Source: Desulfovibrio piger ATCC 29098 (GTDB taxonomy: Bacteria; Desulfobacterota; Desulfovibrionia; Desulfovibrionales; Desulfovibrionaceae). Taken from it: a DNA stretch of 64,000 bases. The DNA is taken from NCBI RefSeq assembly GCF_000156375.1, contig NZ_DS996359.1:737316-801315 (forward strand), given 5' to 3'. The translations under genes and the position numbers were made by a program. Positions 53,129 through 61,125 of the stretch are shown piece by piece. The first letter of the stretch is position 1. The number at the start of each line of letters is the position of its first letter. The notes beneath the pieces are model-generated. The model made no database searches and was not told the DNA's origin. It saw nothing but the letters and a program-made list of their open reading frames with translations.

Positions 53129-54700
53129 TCATTCGTCGCTGATGCGGGTCTCGATCTTCAGACCGTATTTTTCCATGCGCGCCAGCAGGGTGGGGCGGGA
53201 AAGCCCCAGCAGGCGGGCCGCCTGCGAACGGTTGCCCCGGCACTGGCGCAGGGCCTCGCGCACCACGGCCCTGCCCATGATGTCCATGCAGGTGTCGAAG
53301 GGCGAGGGATCGCCGGACTGGAGACAGGCCGTGACGATGCTGGCCAGGCTGCGCTGCTCGTCGTTGTGGGGCGCGGCAGCGGGGGCGGGAGCCGGAGCGT
53401 CCTCGTACGGGCCTTCGCCTTCGTGGATGCCGTTCCCCGTACCGACGGGAGAGCGGCGTACGCCCGGGGCAGGGACGGCATCTCCGTTGCCATTGAGGCC
53501 GGGGCCCGCAGCGGGGGGATGGCCTGCCGGGGAGTCCAGCACCAGCTGCAGGTCGCGGATGCTCACCGGGGCGCCGCTGTTGAAGACCAGGGCCTTCTGC
53601 AGGGCATTGGAAAGTTCGCGTACGTTGCCGGGCCAGTCCAGACCGGCCAGATAGCGCAGGGCGTCTTCTTCCAGACCGGGGTCGGGCCGGTGCAGCTCGG
53701 CGGCCTGCCGGTGCAGCAAAAAGGCCGCCAGCGCGGGGATGTCCTCGCGGCGTTCGCGCAGCGGCGGGGTCCAGAGGGTCACCACCTTGAGACGGTAGTA
53801 CAGATCCTCACGGAAGCGCCCGTCGGCCACGGCCTGTTCCAGATTGGCGTTGGTGGCGGCGATGATGCGCACGTCCACGTCGACGGAATCATGGCCGCCC
53901 AGACGCTGGATCTGTTTTTCCTGCAACAGGCGCAGCAGTTTGGCCTGGATGCCCGGCGGCATGTCGCCGATCTCGTCCAGAAAGATGGTCCCGCCCGCGG
54001 CCTGCTCGATGCGGCCGATGCGGCGGTGCTGCGCGCCGGTGAAGGCCCCGCGCTCATAACCGAACAGTTCGCTCTCCAGCAGGGTGTCGGGGATGGCCAC
54101 GCAGTTGATGACCGAGAACGGGCGGCGCGAGCGCGGGCTGTAGCGCCAGATGGCGTTGGCCACCAGCTCCTTGCCCGTGCCGGATTCGCCCCGGATCAGC
54201 ACCAGGGCATCGGTGGGCGCCACGCGGCCGATGGCCTTGTACAGCTCCTGCATGGGGGGCGTGTGCCCCACCAGGCGGATGTCGTCCTCTTCGCCCAAAG
54301 ATTCCTCGGCGGACTGGGCCTCGTGGCGACGCTGGCTCTCGCCCGCGGCCAGGGCCCGTTGCAGCAGCTCCAGCACCTGCGGGATGTCAAAGGGCTTGAG
54401 CATGTAGTCGAAGGCCCCCAGCCGGGTGGCTTCGATGGCGGTCTCGGTGGTGGAATAGGCCGTCATGATGACCACCGGCGGACAGCCCTCCAGGGCCCGC
54501 ATCCGCTTGAGCGCCTCCAGACCGTCCATGCCGGGCATGCGCACGTCCATGACCACGCACTGCGGCATCTTTTCCCGCATGAGGTTCAGGGCCTCCTCGG
54601 CCGAGGCGGCGGTGCGCGTCTCGTAGCCTTCGGCATCCAGCAGGCGCTGGAAGCCCTGGCGCAGGTGGTGGTCGTCGTCGACTATGAGGATCTCAGCCAT
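53129..54700 (-). CDS. NtrC-family sigma-54-dependent response regulator
   Basis: 523 residues. Receiver domain 1-120 with the phosphorylation Asp in VVMDVRMPGMDGLEAL and conserved Lys in YMLKPFD. The AAA+ sigma-54 activation domain (~155-390) has Walker A GESGTGKELVA, the GAFTGA loop (GYERGAFTGAQ) and Walker B GGTIFLDEIGDMP. After a Pro/Ala-rich linker, a Fis-type helix-turn-helix ends the protein (RQCRGNRSQAARLLGLSRPT). It activates sigma-54 promoters when phosphorylated by the kinase encoded just upstream (19-bp overlap). Target genes cannot be named; I saw no clear -24/-12 site in the window. Confidence 0.95.
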   Translation of the reverse strand: MAEILIVDDDHHLRQGFQRLLDAEGYETRTAASAEEALNLMREKMPQCVVMDVRMPGMDGLEALKRMRALEGCPPVVIMTAYSTTETAIEATRLGAFDYMLKPFDIPQVLELLQRALAAGESQRRHEAQSAEESLGEEDDIRLVGHTPPMQELYKAIGRVAPTDALVLIRGESGTGKELVANAIWRYSPRSRRPFSVINCVAIPDTLLESELFGYERGAFTGAQHRRIGRIEQAAGGTIFLDEIGDMPPGIQAKLLRLLQEKQIQRLGGHDSVDVDVRIIAATNANLEQAVADGRFREDLYYRLKVVTLWTPPLRERREDIPALAAFLLHRQAAELHRPDPGLEEDALRYLAGLDWPGNVRELSNALQKALVFNSGAPVSIRDLQLVLDSPAGHPPAAGPGLNGNGDAVPAPGVRRSPVGTGNGIHEGEGPYEDAPAPAPAAAPHNDEQRSLASIVTACLQSGDPSPFDTCMDIMGRAVVREALRQCRGNRSQAARLLGLSRPTLLARMEKYGLKIETRISDE

Positions 54701-55809
54701 ACGTCGTCCCCCTTGCGGACAGGCAGTACCATGACGAAGCTGGCCCCGTGCCCCGGTGCGTTGTGCAGGTGCAGCCAGCCGCCGTGTTCTTCAAAGATGC
54801 GCCGGGCGATGGGCAGGCCCAGGCCCGTACCTTCCACCTTGGTGCTCATGAAGGGCTGGAAGATGACCTCGTGCAGTTCTTCGGGCACGCCGGGGCCGCT
54901 GTCCTCGATGCGGATGACCACCACGGGCCCCAGCGGGGCCAGACGGCCGCGCTCCTCGCTGATGCGCACTTCCCCGTCGGTACCTGCGGCTTCGCAGGCG
55001 TTGATGATGAGGTTGGCCAGGGCCTCGCGCAGCTGTTCGGCATCGCCGTCCACCCGCGGCAGGGGGGCATGGCGTGTGCGGCGCAGGGTCACCTTGTAGG
55101 CTTCCATGCGCGGCTGCAGCAGGATGAGGGTGCGGTCCAGCACCTCGCTCATGTCCAGCGGCTCCTTGCTCAGGCGCGGGCGGCGCGAAAATTCCAGAAA
55201 GTTGCTGGTGATGGCTTCCATGTGCCGCACGGCCTCGTTCATGGCCTGCACGTCTTCCTGCTGGGCCGGGGAAAGCTCCATGCCCCGGGTGAAGGAGAAC
55301 AGGCGCAGCTTGAGGCCCGTCAGCGGGTTGCGGATGGAGTGGGCCACACCGGCGGCCAGCTTGCCCACCAGGGCCATCTTTTCGGTCTGGCGCAGGTTTT
55401 GGCGCAGGTTCTCGTGGCTTTCCTCAAGGGCCAGGCGGGTCCGCTGCATGTTTTCGTGCATGCGGCGGATGCGGCAGGTGATGGCGGGCACGGGCGAGCC
55501 TTGCGGCATGCGGCCGTCGGCATCGGGGCCCAGTTCGCGCAAGGCCGTGAGCAGGGGCAGATAGATGCCGCGCCACAGGCAGGCGCCCAGGCCCAGCAGC
55601 AGGAGCAGGCCAAACAGCAGCAGGCACATGAGGATGCGCTGGCGCGTCCCCAGCGGCCAGGTGAAGATGTCGATGCACAGCCAGATGCAGAGCAGCAGGC
55701 ACAGGGCCAGGGCGATGCCCCCCGGCAGCAGCAGCCGGGTGAGGTCAAAACCGTTTTTTTCTCCGGCAGCGGGAGCGTCCTGGGCGGGTTGGGAAGGGAT
55801 CTCGTTCAT
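54682..55809 (-). CDS. Membrane sensor histidine kinase without a periplasmic sensor domain
   Basis: 375 residues from ATG 55809. Two transmembrane helices (~28-50 and ~63-85) are separated by only about 12 residues, so there is no periplasmic sensing domain. A ~50-residue linker with coiled-coil character leads to the H-box AAGVAHSIRNPLTGLKL (phosphorylated His near 153; S replaces the usual E after it). The ATPase domain shows N-box LIINACEAA, G1 IEDSGPGVP, F-box and GTGLGLPIARRIFEEHGG. It pairs with the NtrC-type regulator. The signal may be in the membrane itself or cytosolic. Confidence 0.92.
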   Translation of the reverse strand: MNEIPSQPAQDAPAAGEKNGFDLTRLLLPGGIALALCLLLCIWLCIDIFTWPLGTRQRILMCLLLFGLLLLLGLGACLWRGIYLPLLTALRELGPDADGRMPQGSPVPAITCRIRRMHENMQRTRLALEESHENLRQNLRQTEKMALVGKLAAGVAHSIRNPLTGLKLRLFSFTRGMELSPAQQEDVQAMNEAVRHMEAITSNFLEFSRRPRLSKEPLDMSEVLDRTLILLQPRMEAYKVTLRRTRHAPLPRVDGDAEQLREALANLIINACEAAGTDGEVRISEERGRLAPLGPVVVIRIEDSGPGVPEELHEVIFQPFMSTKVEGTGLGLPIARRIFEEHGGWLHLHNAPGHGASFVMVLPVRKGDDVWLRSS

Positions 55810-55887
55810 GGGTGGCACGGGCAAAGGGGGGAAAAAGGCCCGCGCTGACAGCAGCGGCGGGCCGGAAAGATCAGGGCGGTACGGGGC

Positions 55888-56874
55888 CTAGAGCATCTGC
55901 ATCACCTGCAGGAGCAGGAACATCTCCAGCAGGAAGACGGGCGCATAGCCCAGCAAGGTCTGGCTCCAGTCCAGACGCAGCACGGTCTTGTAGCCTACCA
56001 GGGTGCAGGCCAGGCTCCAGACCAGACCGGTAAGCGCACCCAGCACCGGGATGACGCACAGCAGCATGGGCGCCGAACCATAGGCGCTGACCTGGAAGAT
56101 CAGGTCGAATTCCGGCTTGTCGCGCAGGATGAGCCGGTACATGAGATAGAGCAGGGCGCTTTGCACGTACAGCTGCAGGGTCACGAAGGCCACCTGCTTG
56201 AGCACGAACAGGGGCATGCTCTCATGGATGGCCAGGGTGCTGGCCATCATCTGCTGCATCTGCGGGTCCATGCCGCCGTCCACGAGCATGGAGGTCATGC
56301 CGCGCATCCAGAGCAGCTGCACCACGGAAAGGATGACGCTGACGATCAGGTAAAAGCTCAGGGCGCGCAGGGAGCGGCGGTGCGGACGCAGGCAGCTGAA
56401 GAACGCGGGCGCACCGAACATGATGCGCGTGGCCGTGCGGTAAAAGGCCACCATCCAGCCCGAAGGCGCGGGCGCCACGTCCCAGGGATTGCCGGAAGGC
56501 AGGCCGGGCCGGTCGTCATCGTCTTCATCCCGGAAGTCGTCTTCAAGGGGCTCGTCGTCTGCCTGGGGCGCGGGCTCTTCCTGCCGGTCACGGGGCCGGA
56601 AGGGAGGGATCTCCTCGCGGGGATCTTCGCGGCGGCTGTGGGCCCCGCCTTCCCCGTCATCCCCCATGCCGGGGATGATGGCACCGGGGGGCAGGTCGCT
56701 GGCCGCCGGGGCGGCTTCGCTGCGGACGGGCGAGAGCTGCTCGCTGCTGCCATCCTGGGGATGGAAGCGGAAGCGGCAGGAACACTGGGGGCAGGTGGCG
56801 ATCACCGAATGCGCCGGAGCGCGATCGGGAGGGAAAGGACGGCTGAAACCGCATTGAGGGCAGATGATGTTCAT
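55888..56874 (-). CDS. Zinc-ribbon plus Yip1-type membrane protein
   Basis: 328 residues from ATG 56874 (ATG 56886 possible). It opens with an MJ0042-like zinc ribbon, NIICPQCGFSR and IATCPQCSCRF (two CxxC). A ~100-residue acidic/Pro-rich linker follows (DDEPLEDDFRDEDDDD). The C-terminal ~190 residues have four or five transmembrane helices in a Yip1/YIP1-like arrangement (SYFLIVSVILSV-type helix, LIFQVSAYGSAPMLLCVIPV). Such proteins are common in Desulfovibrio; function is unknown. 78 bp separate it from the histidine kinase, so it may be the first gene of a three-gene operon. Confidence 0.8.
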   Translation of the reverse strand: MNIICPQCGFSRPFPPDRAPAHSVIATCPQCSCRFRFHPQDGSSEQLSPVRSEAAPAASDLPPGAIIPGMGDDGEGGAHSRREDPREEIPPFRPRDRQEEPAPQADDEPLEDDFRDEDDDDRPGLPSGNPWDVAPAPSGWMVAFYRTATRIMFGAPAFFSCLRPHRRSLRALSFYLIVSVILSVVQLLWMRGMTSMLVDGGMDPQMQQMMASTLAIHESMPLFVLKQVAFVTLQLYVQSALLYLMYRLILRDKPEFDLIFQVSAYGSAPMLLCVIPVLGALTGLVWSLACTLVGYKTVLRLDWSQTLLGYAPVFLLEMFLLLQVMQML

Positions 56875-56950
56875 GACGCTACTCATAGCAGAGAGGCATC
56901 TGCCCTGCAATCCGGGGAACGGCCACGGGGCGGAAAAGGCGGATTCAGGC

Positions 56951-56979
56951 TTGACAGGCGGAGAGAGAGCAACTATTTT
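56951..56979 (+). promoter_or_regulatory. Promoter of the riboswitch-controlled exchanger
   Basis: TTGACA (56951-56956), 17-bp spacer, TATTTT (56974-56979). The predicted transcript start is near 56986, right at the 5' edge of the riboswitch. Confidence 0.65.
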
Positions 56980-56985
56980 GTCCGC

Positions 56986-57118
56986 ACCTAAGGGGAGTAA
57001 CTGGGTCCTTGAGACCCTGGCAGCATCAACAGCCTGACATATCGTCTGGTGCTGCCGTTGGCCCTGCCGACTAGTGAGACCTTGGCCGCATGACTGCATG
57101 CAGCCAAGGTCTTTTTTT
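56986..57118 (+). ncRNA. yybP-ykoY (manganese) riboswitch
   Basis: The hallmark CTAAGGGGAGTAA lies at 56989-57000, near the transcript start. It is followed by a P2-like hairpin (CTGGGTCCTTGAGACCCTGG), a longer arm (GGCAGCATCAAC to GGTGCTGCC) and the 3' partner CTAGTGAGACC (57071-57081). This order matches the yybP-ykoY class, which binds Mn2+ and usually turns on exporters. The 3' end merges with an intrinsic terminator at 57078-57120, so regulation is likely by transcription termination: the GAGACC strand can pair either with the aptamer or with the terminator. Confidence 0.85.
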
Positions 57119-57120
57119 TT
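57078..57120 (+). terminator. Regulated terminator of the Mn riboswitch
   Basis: GACCTTGGC (57078-57086) pairs with GCCAAGGTC (57103-57111) and is followed by nine Ts (57112-57120). It precedes the exchanger start by 34 bp, so read-through is required for expression. Confidence 0.9.
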
Positions 57121-57153
57121 GTGTAAAACCCAAACCCCGCCAAGGAGACCGTC

Positions 57154-58395
57154 ATGTCTTTGCGCGACCTGCGTCCCTACCTTCTGGCTATCCTCATGAC
57201 CTTGCCGGGCCTGGCCCTGCGCCTTGCCCCTGCGGACGTTTCCCCCATGCTGGTGGCCGTACTGGCCGGCCTGGCCATCCTGGGCGCGTCCTTCCTGCTG
57301 ACCTGGGCCTGCGAAGTGGCCCAGCTCGACATCCCCCAGGCCGTGGCCGTGGCCGTGGTGGCCTTCATCGCCGTGCTGCCCGAATACGCCGTGGACATGT
57401 ACTTCACCTGGATGGCGGGCCAGCATCCCGAAAGCGCCTATTCGCATTACGCCATCGCCAATATGACGGGCGCCAACCGGCTGCTCATCGGTATCGGCTG
57501 GACGGCCATCGTGCTGATCTTCGCGGGCCGCTTCCACAATTATGTGGCCCTGCACGAAGAAAAACGCACCGACATCCTCTTCCTGGGCATGGCCACCCTC
57601 TACGCCCTGCTGATCCCGCTCAAGGGCTCCCTGACCCTGTTCGACGGCGTGGTCTTCCTGGGCATCTATGTGGGCTACATGTGCATCATCGCCCGCCGTC
57701 CCTGTGAGGAAGAAGAGCCCGAAGGCCCGGCGGCCACCCTGGCCAGGCTCTCGCGTCCCGCCCGCATGCGTGCCGTGGCCGGCCTGTTCCTGTTCGCGGC
57801 CCTGGTGATCCTGTTCAATGCCGAGCCCTTCAGCGAAAGCCTGGTGGCCAGCGGCAAGATCCTGGGCATCAACGAGTTCCTGCTGGTGCAGTGGCTGGCG
57901 CCCATCGCTTCCGAAGCGCCGGAATTCATCGTGGCCCTGATGTTCGCCTTCCGCGGCAACGCCGGTCTGGCCCTGGGCAGCCTGCTGTCCTCCAAGCTCA
58001 ACCAGTGGACCCTGCTGGTGGGCATGATCCCCGGTGTCTATGCCGTGTCTTCCGGCGGCACCACGCCCATCAACCTGGACCCGCACCAGTTCCAGGAAAT
58101 CTTCCTCACGGCCGGCCAGTCCATCTTTGCCGTGGCCCTGCTGCTGGACCTGCGCCTGGGCCTGCGCGAGGCGGCGGCCCTGCTGGTGTTCTTCCTGGCC
58201 CAGCTGTTCTCGCCCTTCTATGACGTGCAGCTGGAAGCCATGCTGGGCCTGGCCCATGACCCGCTGCGCCTGCACAATTTCTATGCCTGGACGTACCTGA
58301 TCCTGGCGGGTCTGCTCCTGCTGCGCCACTGGCGTCTGGTGGCCGAGCTGCGCTACGGCTTCCACGTCAAGGTCCGGGATATCGTGCATCATTAG
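57154..58395 (+). CDS. CaCA-superfamily cation exchanger, probably Mn2+/Ca2+ exporting
   Basis: 413 residues with an AAGGAG site. About eleven transmembrane helices in two inverted halves. The two acidic alpha-repeat motifs are present: VAFIAVLPEYAVDMYFTW near residue 70 and LAPIASEAPEFIVALMFAFR near 250, each with the conserved Glu, and ALGSLLSSKLNQWTLLVG after the second. This is the sodium/calcium exchanger (CaCA) fold. The Mn2+ riboswitch in its leader points to manganese (and perhaps calcium) export from the cytosol. That assignment rests on the leader, not on the protein alone. It ends in a strong terminator. Confidence 0.9.
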   Translation: MSLRDLRPYLLAILMTLPGLALRLAPADVSPMLVAVLAGLAILGASFLLTWACEVAQLDIPQAVAVAVVAFIAVLPEYAVDMYFTWMAGQHPESAYSHYAIANMTGANRLLIGIGWTAIVLIFAGRFHNYVALHEEKRTDILFLGMATLYALLIPLKGSLTLFDGVVFLGIYVGYMCIIARRPCEEEEPEGPAATLARLSRPARMRAVAGLFLFAALVILFNAEPFSESLVASGKILGINEFLLVQWLAPIASEAPEFIVALMFAFRGNAGLALGSLLSSKLNQWTLLVGMIPGVYAVSSGGTTPINLDPHQFQEIFLTAGQSIFAVALLLDLRLGLREAAALLVFFLAQLFSPFYDVQLEAMLGLAHDPLRLHNFYAWTYLILAGLLLLRHWRLVAELRYGFHVKVRDIVHH

Positions 58396-58429
58396 GCCCT
58401 TCCCTCCTTCCGGAGGAAAGGTTCCGTAC

Positions 58430-58478
58430 GGCCGGTCTTCCCCCTGTCCGCGCAGGGTCGGGAGACCGGCCTTTTATT
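58430..58478 (+). terminator. Terminator after the cation exchanger
   Basis: GGCCGGTCT (58430-58438) pairs with AGACCGGCC (58463-58471), with an inner CCCTG/CAGGG helix, followed by TTTTATTT. Confidence 0.9.
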
Positions 58479-58569
58479 TGCTCCCGCAAGGCTTGACAGG
58501 GCCGCGGGAGCCCTCTACAAGCAGCTTGCGGCGCCATGTCGCGATCTCTTTTTCCGTCGTCTGGGGGGT

Positions 58570-59385
58570 ATGATGTTCAGCTCTGGGAATCTCCGTCACC
58601 TGTCGGGATCCTGTTGCCGGTCCGCTCGCATGGTCGCGCTGGCGGCCCTGCTGTCGTGCTTTGCGCTGTCTCCTGACCTGTGCCCCACGGCCGGCGCCGC
58701 GCACGGGCACGGCACCATGCTGGCCGACTCCCGCCCCGAGCCCGCCCTTGCCCCCATCTCCGTCACGGATTGCAACCTGCGCCGCGTTTCCCGCCCGGGC
58801 AAGCCGGACATCACCGTCACCTATCCCATGCTGGGCCGCAAGGACGTGGACCGCGACGTGGCCGGCTGGGTAGAGCGCATCGCCTCGACCTTCGAGGCCG
58901 AGCTGGCGCCGCTGGCCCTGGAATGGCAGGAACAGGAACTGCCGCCCTGCGAACTCATGGGCTCCTATACCCTGACGCGTCCCTCGGCCAATGCCCTGAG
59001 CATCGTCTTCGAGATCTGGACCTACACCGGCGGCGCGCACGGCAACCTGGACGTGATCCCGCTGACTTACAGCCTGCTTTCCGGCCAGCGCCTGGGGCTG
59101 GTGGACATCTTCGAGAACGTGGACAAGGCCCTGGAGATCATGTCCGCCGTGTCCCGCAAGGAACTTGCCACCCGTCTGGGCGGCGGCCGGGTGGACAGCA
59201 TGATCCACGACGGTACCGAGCCTCTGGCGGACAATTTTTCCGCGCTGGCCCTGGTGCCCGGCGGGGTGCGTGTCTACTTCCAGCCCTATCAGGTGGCCCC
59301 TTGGGCCGCCGGGACGCAGCGCGTCTTCATCCCGCTGGAAAAACTGGCTCCGGCCGGGCCTCTGCACCTGCTCTGGGGCGAATGA
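58570..59385 (+). CDS. Exported DUF3298/RsiV-like protein
   Basis: 271 residues. The signal peptide has the hydrophobic core MVALAALLSCFALSP (~21-35) and a likely cleavage near GAAHG. The mature part shows an N-terminal DUF4163-like region (ITVTYPMLGRKDVDRDVAGW) and a C-terminal DUF3298 part with IWTYTGGAHGN (near 155), TYSLLSGQRLGLVDIFEN and GVRVYFQPYQVAPWAAG. Such domains occur in RsiV-type anti-sigma factors and peptidoglycan deacetylases as lysozyme- or wall-binding modules. Here it stands alone as a periplasmic protein. Its stop overlaps the start of the FabZ-like gene (ATGA). Confidence 0.85.
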   Translation: MMFSSGNLRHLSGSCCRSARMVALAALLSCFALSPDLCPTAGAAHGHGTMLADSRPEPALAPISVTDCNLRRVSRPGKPDITVTYPMLGRKDVDRDVAGWVERIASTFEAELAPLALEWQEQELPPCELMGSYTLTRPSANALSIVFEIWTYTGGAHGNLDVIPLTYSLLSGQRLGLVDIFENVDKALEIMSAVSRKELATRLGGGRVDSMIHDGTEPLADNFSALALVPGGVRVYFQPYQVAPWAAGTQRVFIPLEKLAPAGPLHLLWGE

Positions 59386-59696
59386 TGCCGCCCCTGGAGG
59401 CTGTGCTGCGCTTTCCCGGCCACGCGTCGTTGCTGGCCGACCATTTCCCCGGCGCGCCCCGCGTGCCCGGTTCCTGCCTTTTGGAAGCCATGCGCCGTGC
59501 CGTGGAAGAGGCCTTCCCGTCCCGCCGGGTCTGCGCCGTGCGCCGTGCGCGTTTCCGTCATTTCGTCCTGCCCGACAGCGATCTGCTGTGCCGCATGGAG
59601 CCTGGAGACAGGGGCGACGCCCTGCCGTCGGAGGTCCGTTGCCGTCTGCTGCACGGCGATGCCTGTCTGGCCGAAGCCGTGTTCTCTCTGGAGTGA
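59382..59696 (+). CDS. Short FabZ-like 3-hydroxyacyl-ACP dehydratase
   Basis: 104 residues. The hot-dog dehydratase signature HFPGAPRVPGSCLLEAMRRA near residue 20 keeps the catalytic His and Glu positions of FabZ (HFPGxPxMPGxLxxEA). The domain is truncated compared with the ~145-residue FabZ, mainly in the N-terminal strand. It would dehydrate a 3-hydroxyacyl thioester. Translationally coupled to the DUF3298 gene, it is followed after 300 bp by the SDR-ACP-KS set, with which it forms a complete elongation-type series. Confidence 0.75.
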   Translation: MMPPLEAVLRFPGHASLLADHFPGAPRVPGSCLLEAMRRAVEEAFPSRRVCAVRRARFRHFVLPDSDLLCRMEPGDRGDALPSEVRCRLLHGDACLAEAVFSLE

Positions 59697-59998
59697 GAGG
59701 AAGGCAGCCATATCTTCAAGGGGATCTTGCCGAAGGGGATGAAGGACGCTTTGGGAAAAGCGCCTTTTTTTTCGTCCTCCGGCTCTCCCGTCTCCCCGCA
59801 AAAACATTCCTTCCGGTCATGGCGGGGCGTGCGGTGCGCAACGCATGCGCGCGGCCCCGGTCTCCCGCTTTTGTCGAGAGCTCGACGGCCCCATGCCCGG
59901 CGCATTTTCAGGCCTTGTCCGGATCTGTCCATGGCCCGGCGCAGGCCGTATGCGGCAGGGCCCTTGCGCCCGGGCCGCTTTTTTTTCACTATGCGGCC
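59697..59998. other. Intergenic stretch between the FabZ-like and SDR genes
   Basis: 302 bp almost filled by copy B of the dispersed repeat (59718-59880). The final 50 bp has a C/G-rich stem ending in eight Ts (59980-59987) immediately before the SDR start. I find no biotin-operator (BirA box) sequence. Confidence 0.55.
59718..59880 (+). repeat. Dispersed intergenic repeat, copy B
   Basis: A hairpin with core GCTTT/AAAGC (59749-59763), a T8 tract, a C-rich spacer with CTCCCGTCTCCCCGCAAAAA, then TTCCTTCCGGTCATGGCGGG (59809-59828) and GGTCTCCCG near 59858. The order and the downstream GTGCGG and GGTCTCCCG blocks match copy A. Confidence 0.6.
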
Positions 59999-60727
59999 AT
60001 GCGATTGACGTTCCATGGTTCTGTCCTCATCCTTGGCGGCAGCAGCGAGCTGGGCCGTGCTCTGGCACTGGCCTTGCGCGCCGAAGGGGCGCAGGTCTGC
60101 TGTGTCTGCCGTGACGACACAGGCTGCGCCCGCTGTGCGCAGGACGGCCTGCCCGCCCTTGTCCTTGCCGATCCCGAGACCCTGCCCGCCCGTTGCGAGG
60201 CCCTGCTGGGCCGGCCGGTGGGGCATCTGGCGGATCTGCTGCACTCCCGTTTCGAACAGCTGGTGGCCATGGCGCCGCCCGAGGCCATAGAACGCTGGGC
60301 GGATGATGACATCGCCCTGCGGGCCCGCTGCCTGCGTGCCGTGAGCCGGGCCATGCTGGCCCGCCGTTTCGGCCGTTGTGTCTTCGTCTCGTCCAGTGCC
60401 GCCCAACGGCCGTCGCCCGGGCAGGGCTGGTACGCCGCGGCCAAGCTGGCCGGTGAGGGCCTGTACCGCAGCCTCGGCGTGGAGCTGGCCGGACGCGGCC
60501 TCAGCGCCTGTTCCGTCCGCCTGAGCTGGCTGGATGCCGGACGCGGACACGAATTCCTTTCCCGCCACGGGCAGGTGGCCCGTGCCATGCCCGCCGGGCG
60601 CTGCCTTGGCCCGGATGACGTGCTGCCGGGCCTGTGCTTTTTGCTGTCGGCGGAGGCCGCGGCCATCAACGGCAGCGTGGTGACTCTTGACGGGGGCCTC
60701 GGGGCCCTCAAACTCCCGGAGCTGTGA
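59999..60727 (+). CDS. Short-chain dehydrogenase/reductase, 3-oxoacyl-ACP reductase type
   Basis: 242 residues from ATG 59999. The Rossmann nucleotide motif is ILGGSSELGRALALALRAEG near residue 11. Catalytic residues are Ser in VFVSSSAAQRP and Y-x3-K in WYAAAKLAGEG (near 145). The C-terminal NGSVVTLDGGLG is the family ending. It is likely an NADPH-dependent ketoacyl reductase of the cassette. Its end overlaps the ACP gene by 4 bp. Confidence 0.85.
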   Translation: MRLTFHGSVLILGGSSELGRALALALRAEGAQVCCVCRDDTGCARCAQDGLPALVLADPETLPARCEALLGRPVGHLADLLHSRFEQLVAMAPPEAIERWADDDIALRARCLRAVSRAMLARRFGRCVFVSSSAAQRPSPGQGWYAAAKLAGEGLYRSLGVELAGRGLSACSVRLSWLDAGRGHEFLSRHGQVARAMPAGRCLGPDDVLPGLCFLLSAEAAAINGSVVTLDGGLGALKLPEL

Positions 60728-61125
60728 TGCGATACGACGAGATCAGCCTCAAGGTGCGCGAGATCGTGGCCCATCTGTTCGAGCGCGATGCCGCGACCCT
60801 GAGCGACGATACCCTGCTCATGCAGGATCTGCCCTGTGAATCCATCGACCTGCTGGAAGTGGGCGTGCAGCTGGGCGCCACCTTCCATATCTTTGTGGAC
60901 GAAGAGCGCGCCTTCCTGCGTTCCCTGCGTTACCAGCTGGCCAGCGCCCCAGATGCGGCCGCCTTTTTGCGCGAGCATTACGGCCATCTGGACGAGGCGC
61001 GGCGGCAGCAGCTGGCCGCCTATTATACGGATGCCGACGGCATGGCCCTGCAATCGCCCCTGACCCTGGGCGACATCGCCCACTGGGTGGAACAGGCCCT
61101 TGCGGCCACACGGCAGGATGCCTGA
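60724..61125 (+). CDS. Dedicated acyl carrier protein (extended)
   Basis: 133 residues. The carrier helix pair around LMQDLPCESIDLLEVGVQLG (Ser near 40) is the phosphopantetheine site, with ES-I in place of the DSL of standard ACP. The protein is 50 residues longer than AcpP. The extra C-terminal part (LREHYGHLDEARRQQLAAYY, DIAHWVEQALAATR) is helical. Overlaps with both neighbours (4 bp and 1 bp) show that it belongs to the cassette and probably carries its intermediates. Confidence 0.8.
   Translation: MMRYDEISLKVREIVAHLFERDAATLSDDTLLMQDLPCESIDLLEVGVQLGATFHIFVDEERAFLRSLRYQLASAPDAAAFLREHYGHLDEARRQQLAAYYTDADGMALQSPLTLGDIAHWVEQALAATRQDA

Noticed and set aside
59697..59998. BirA operator for the bioF cassette
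   Set aside because: No TTGTAAACC-type inverted pair is present. The space is occupied by a dispersed repeat.
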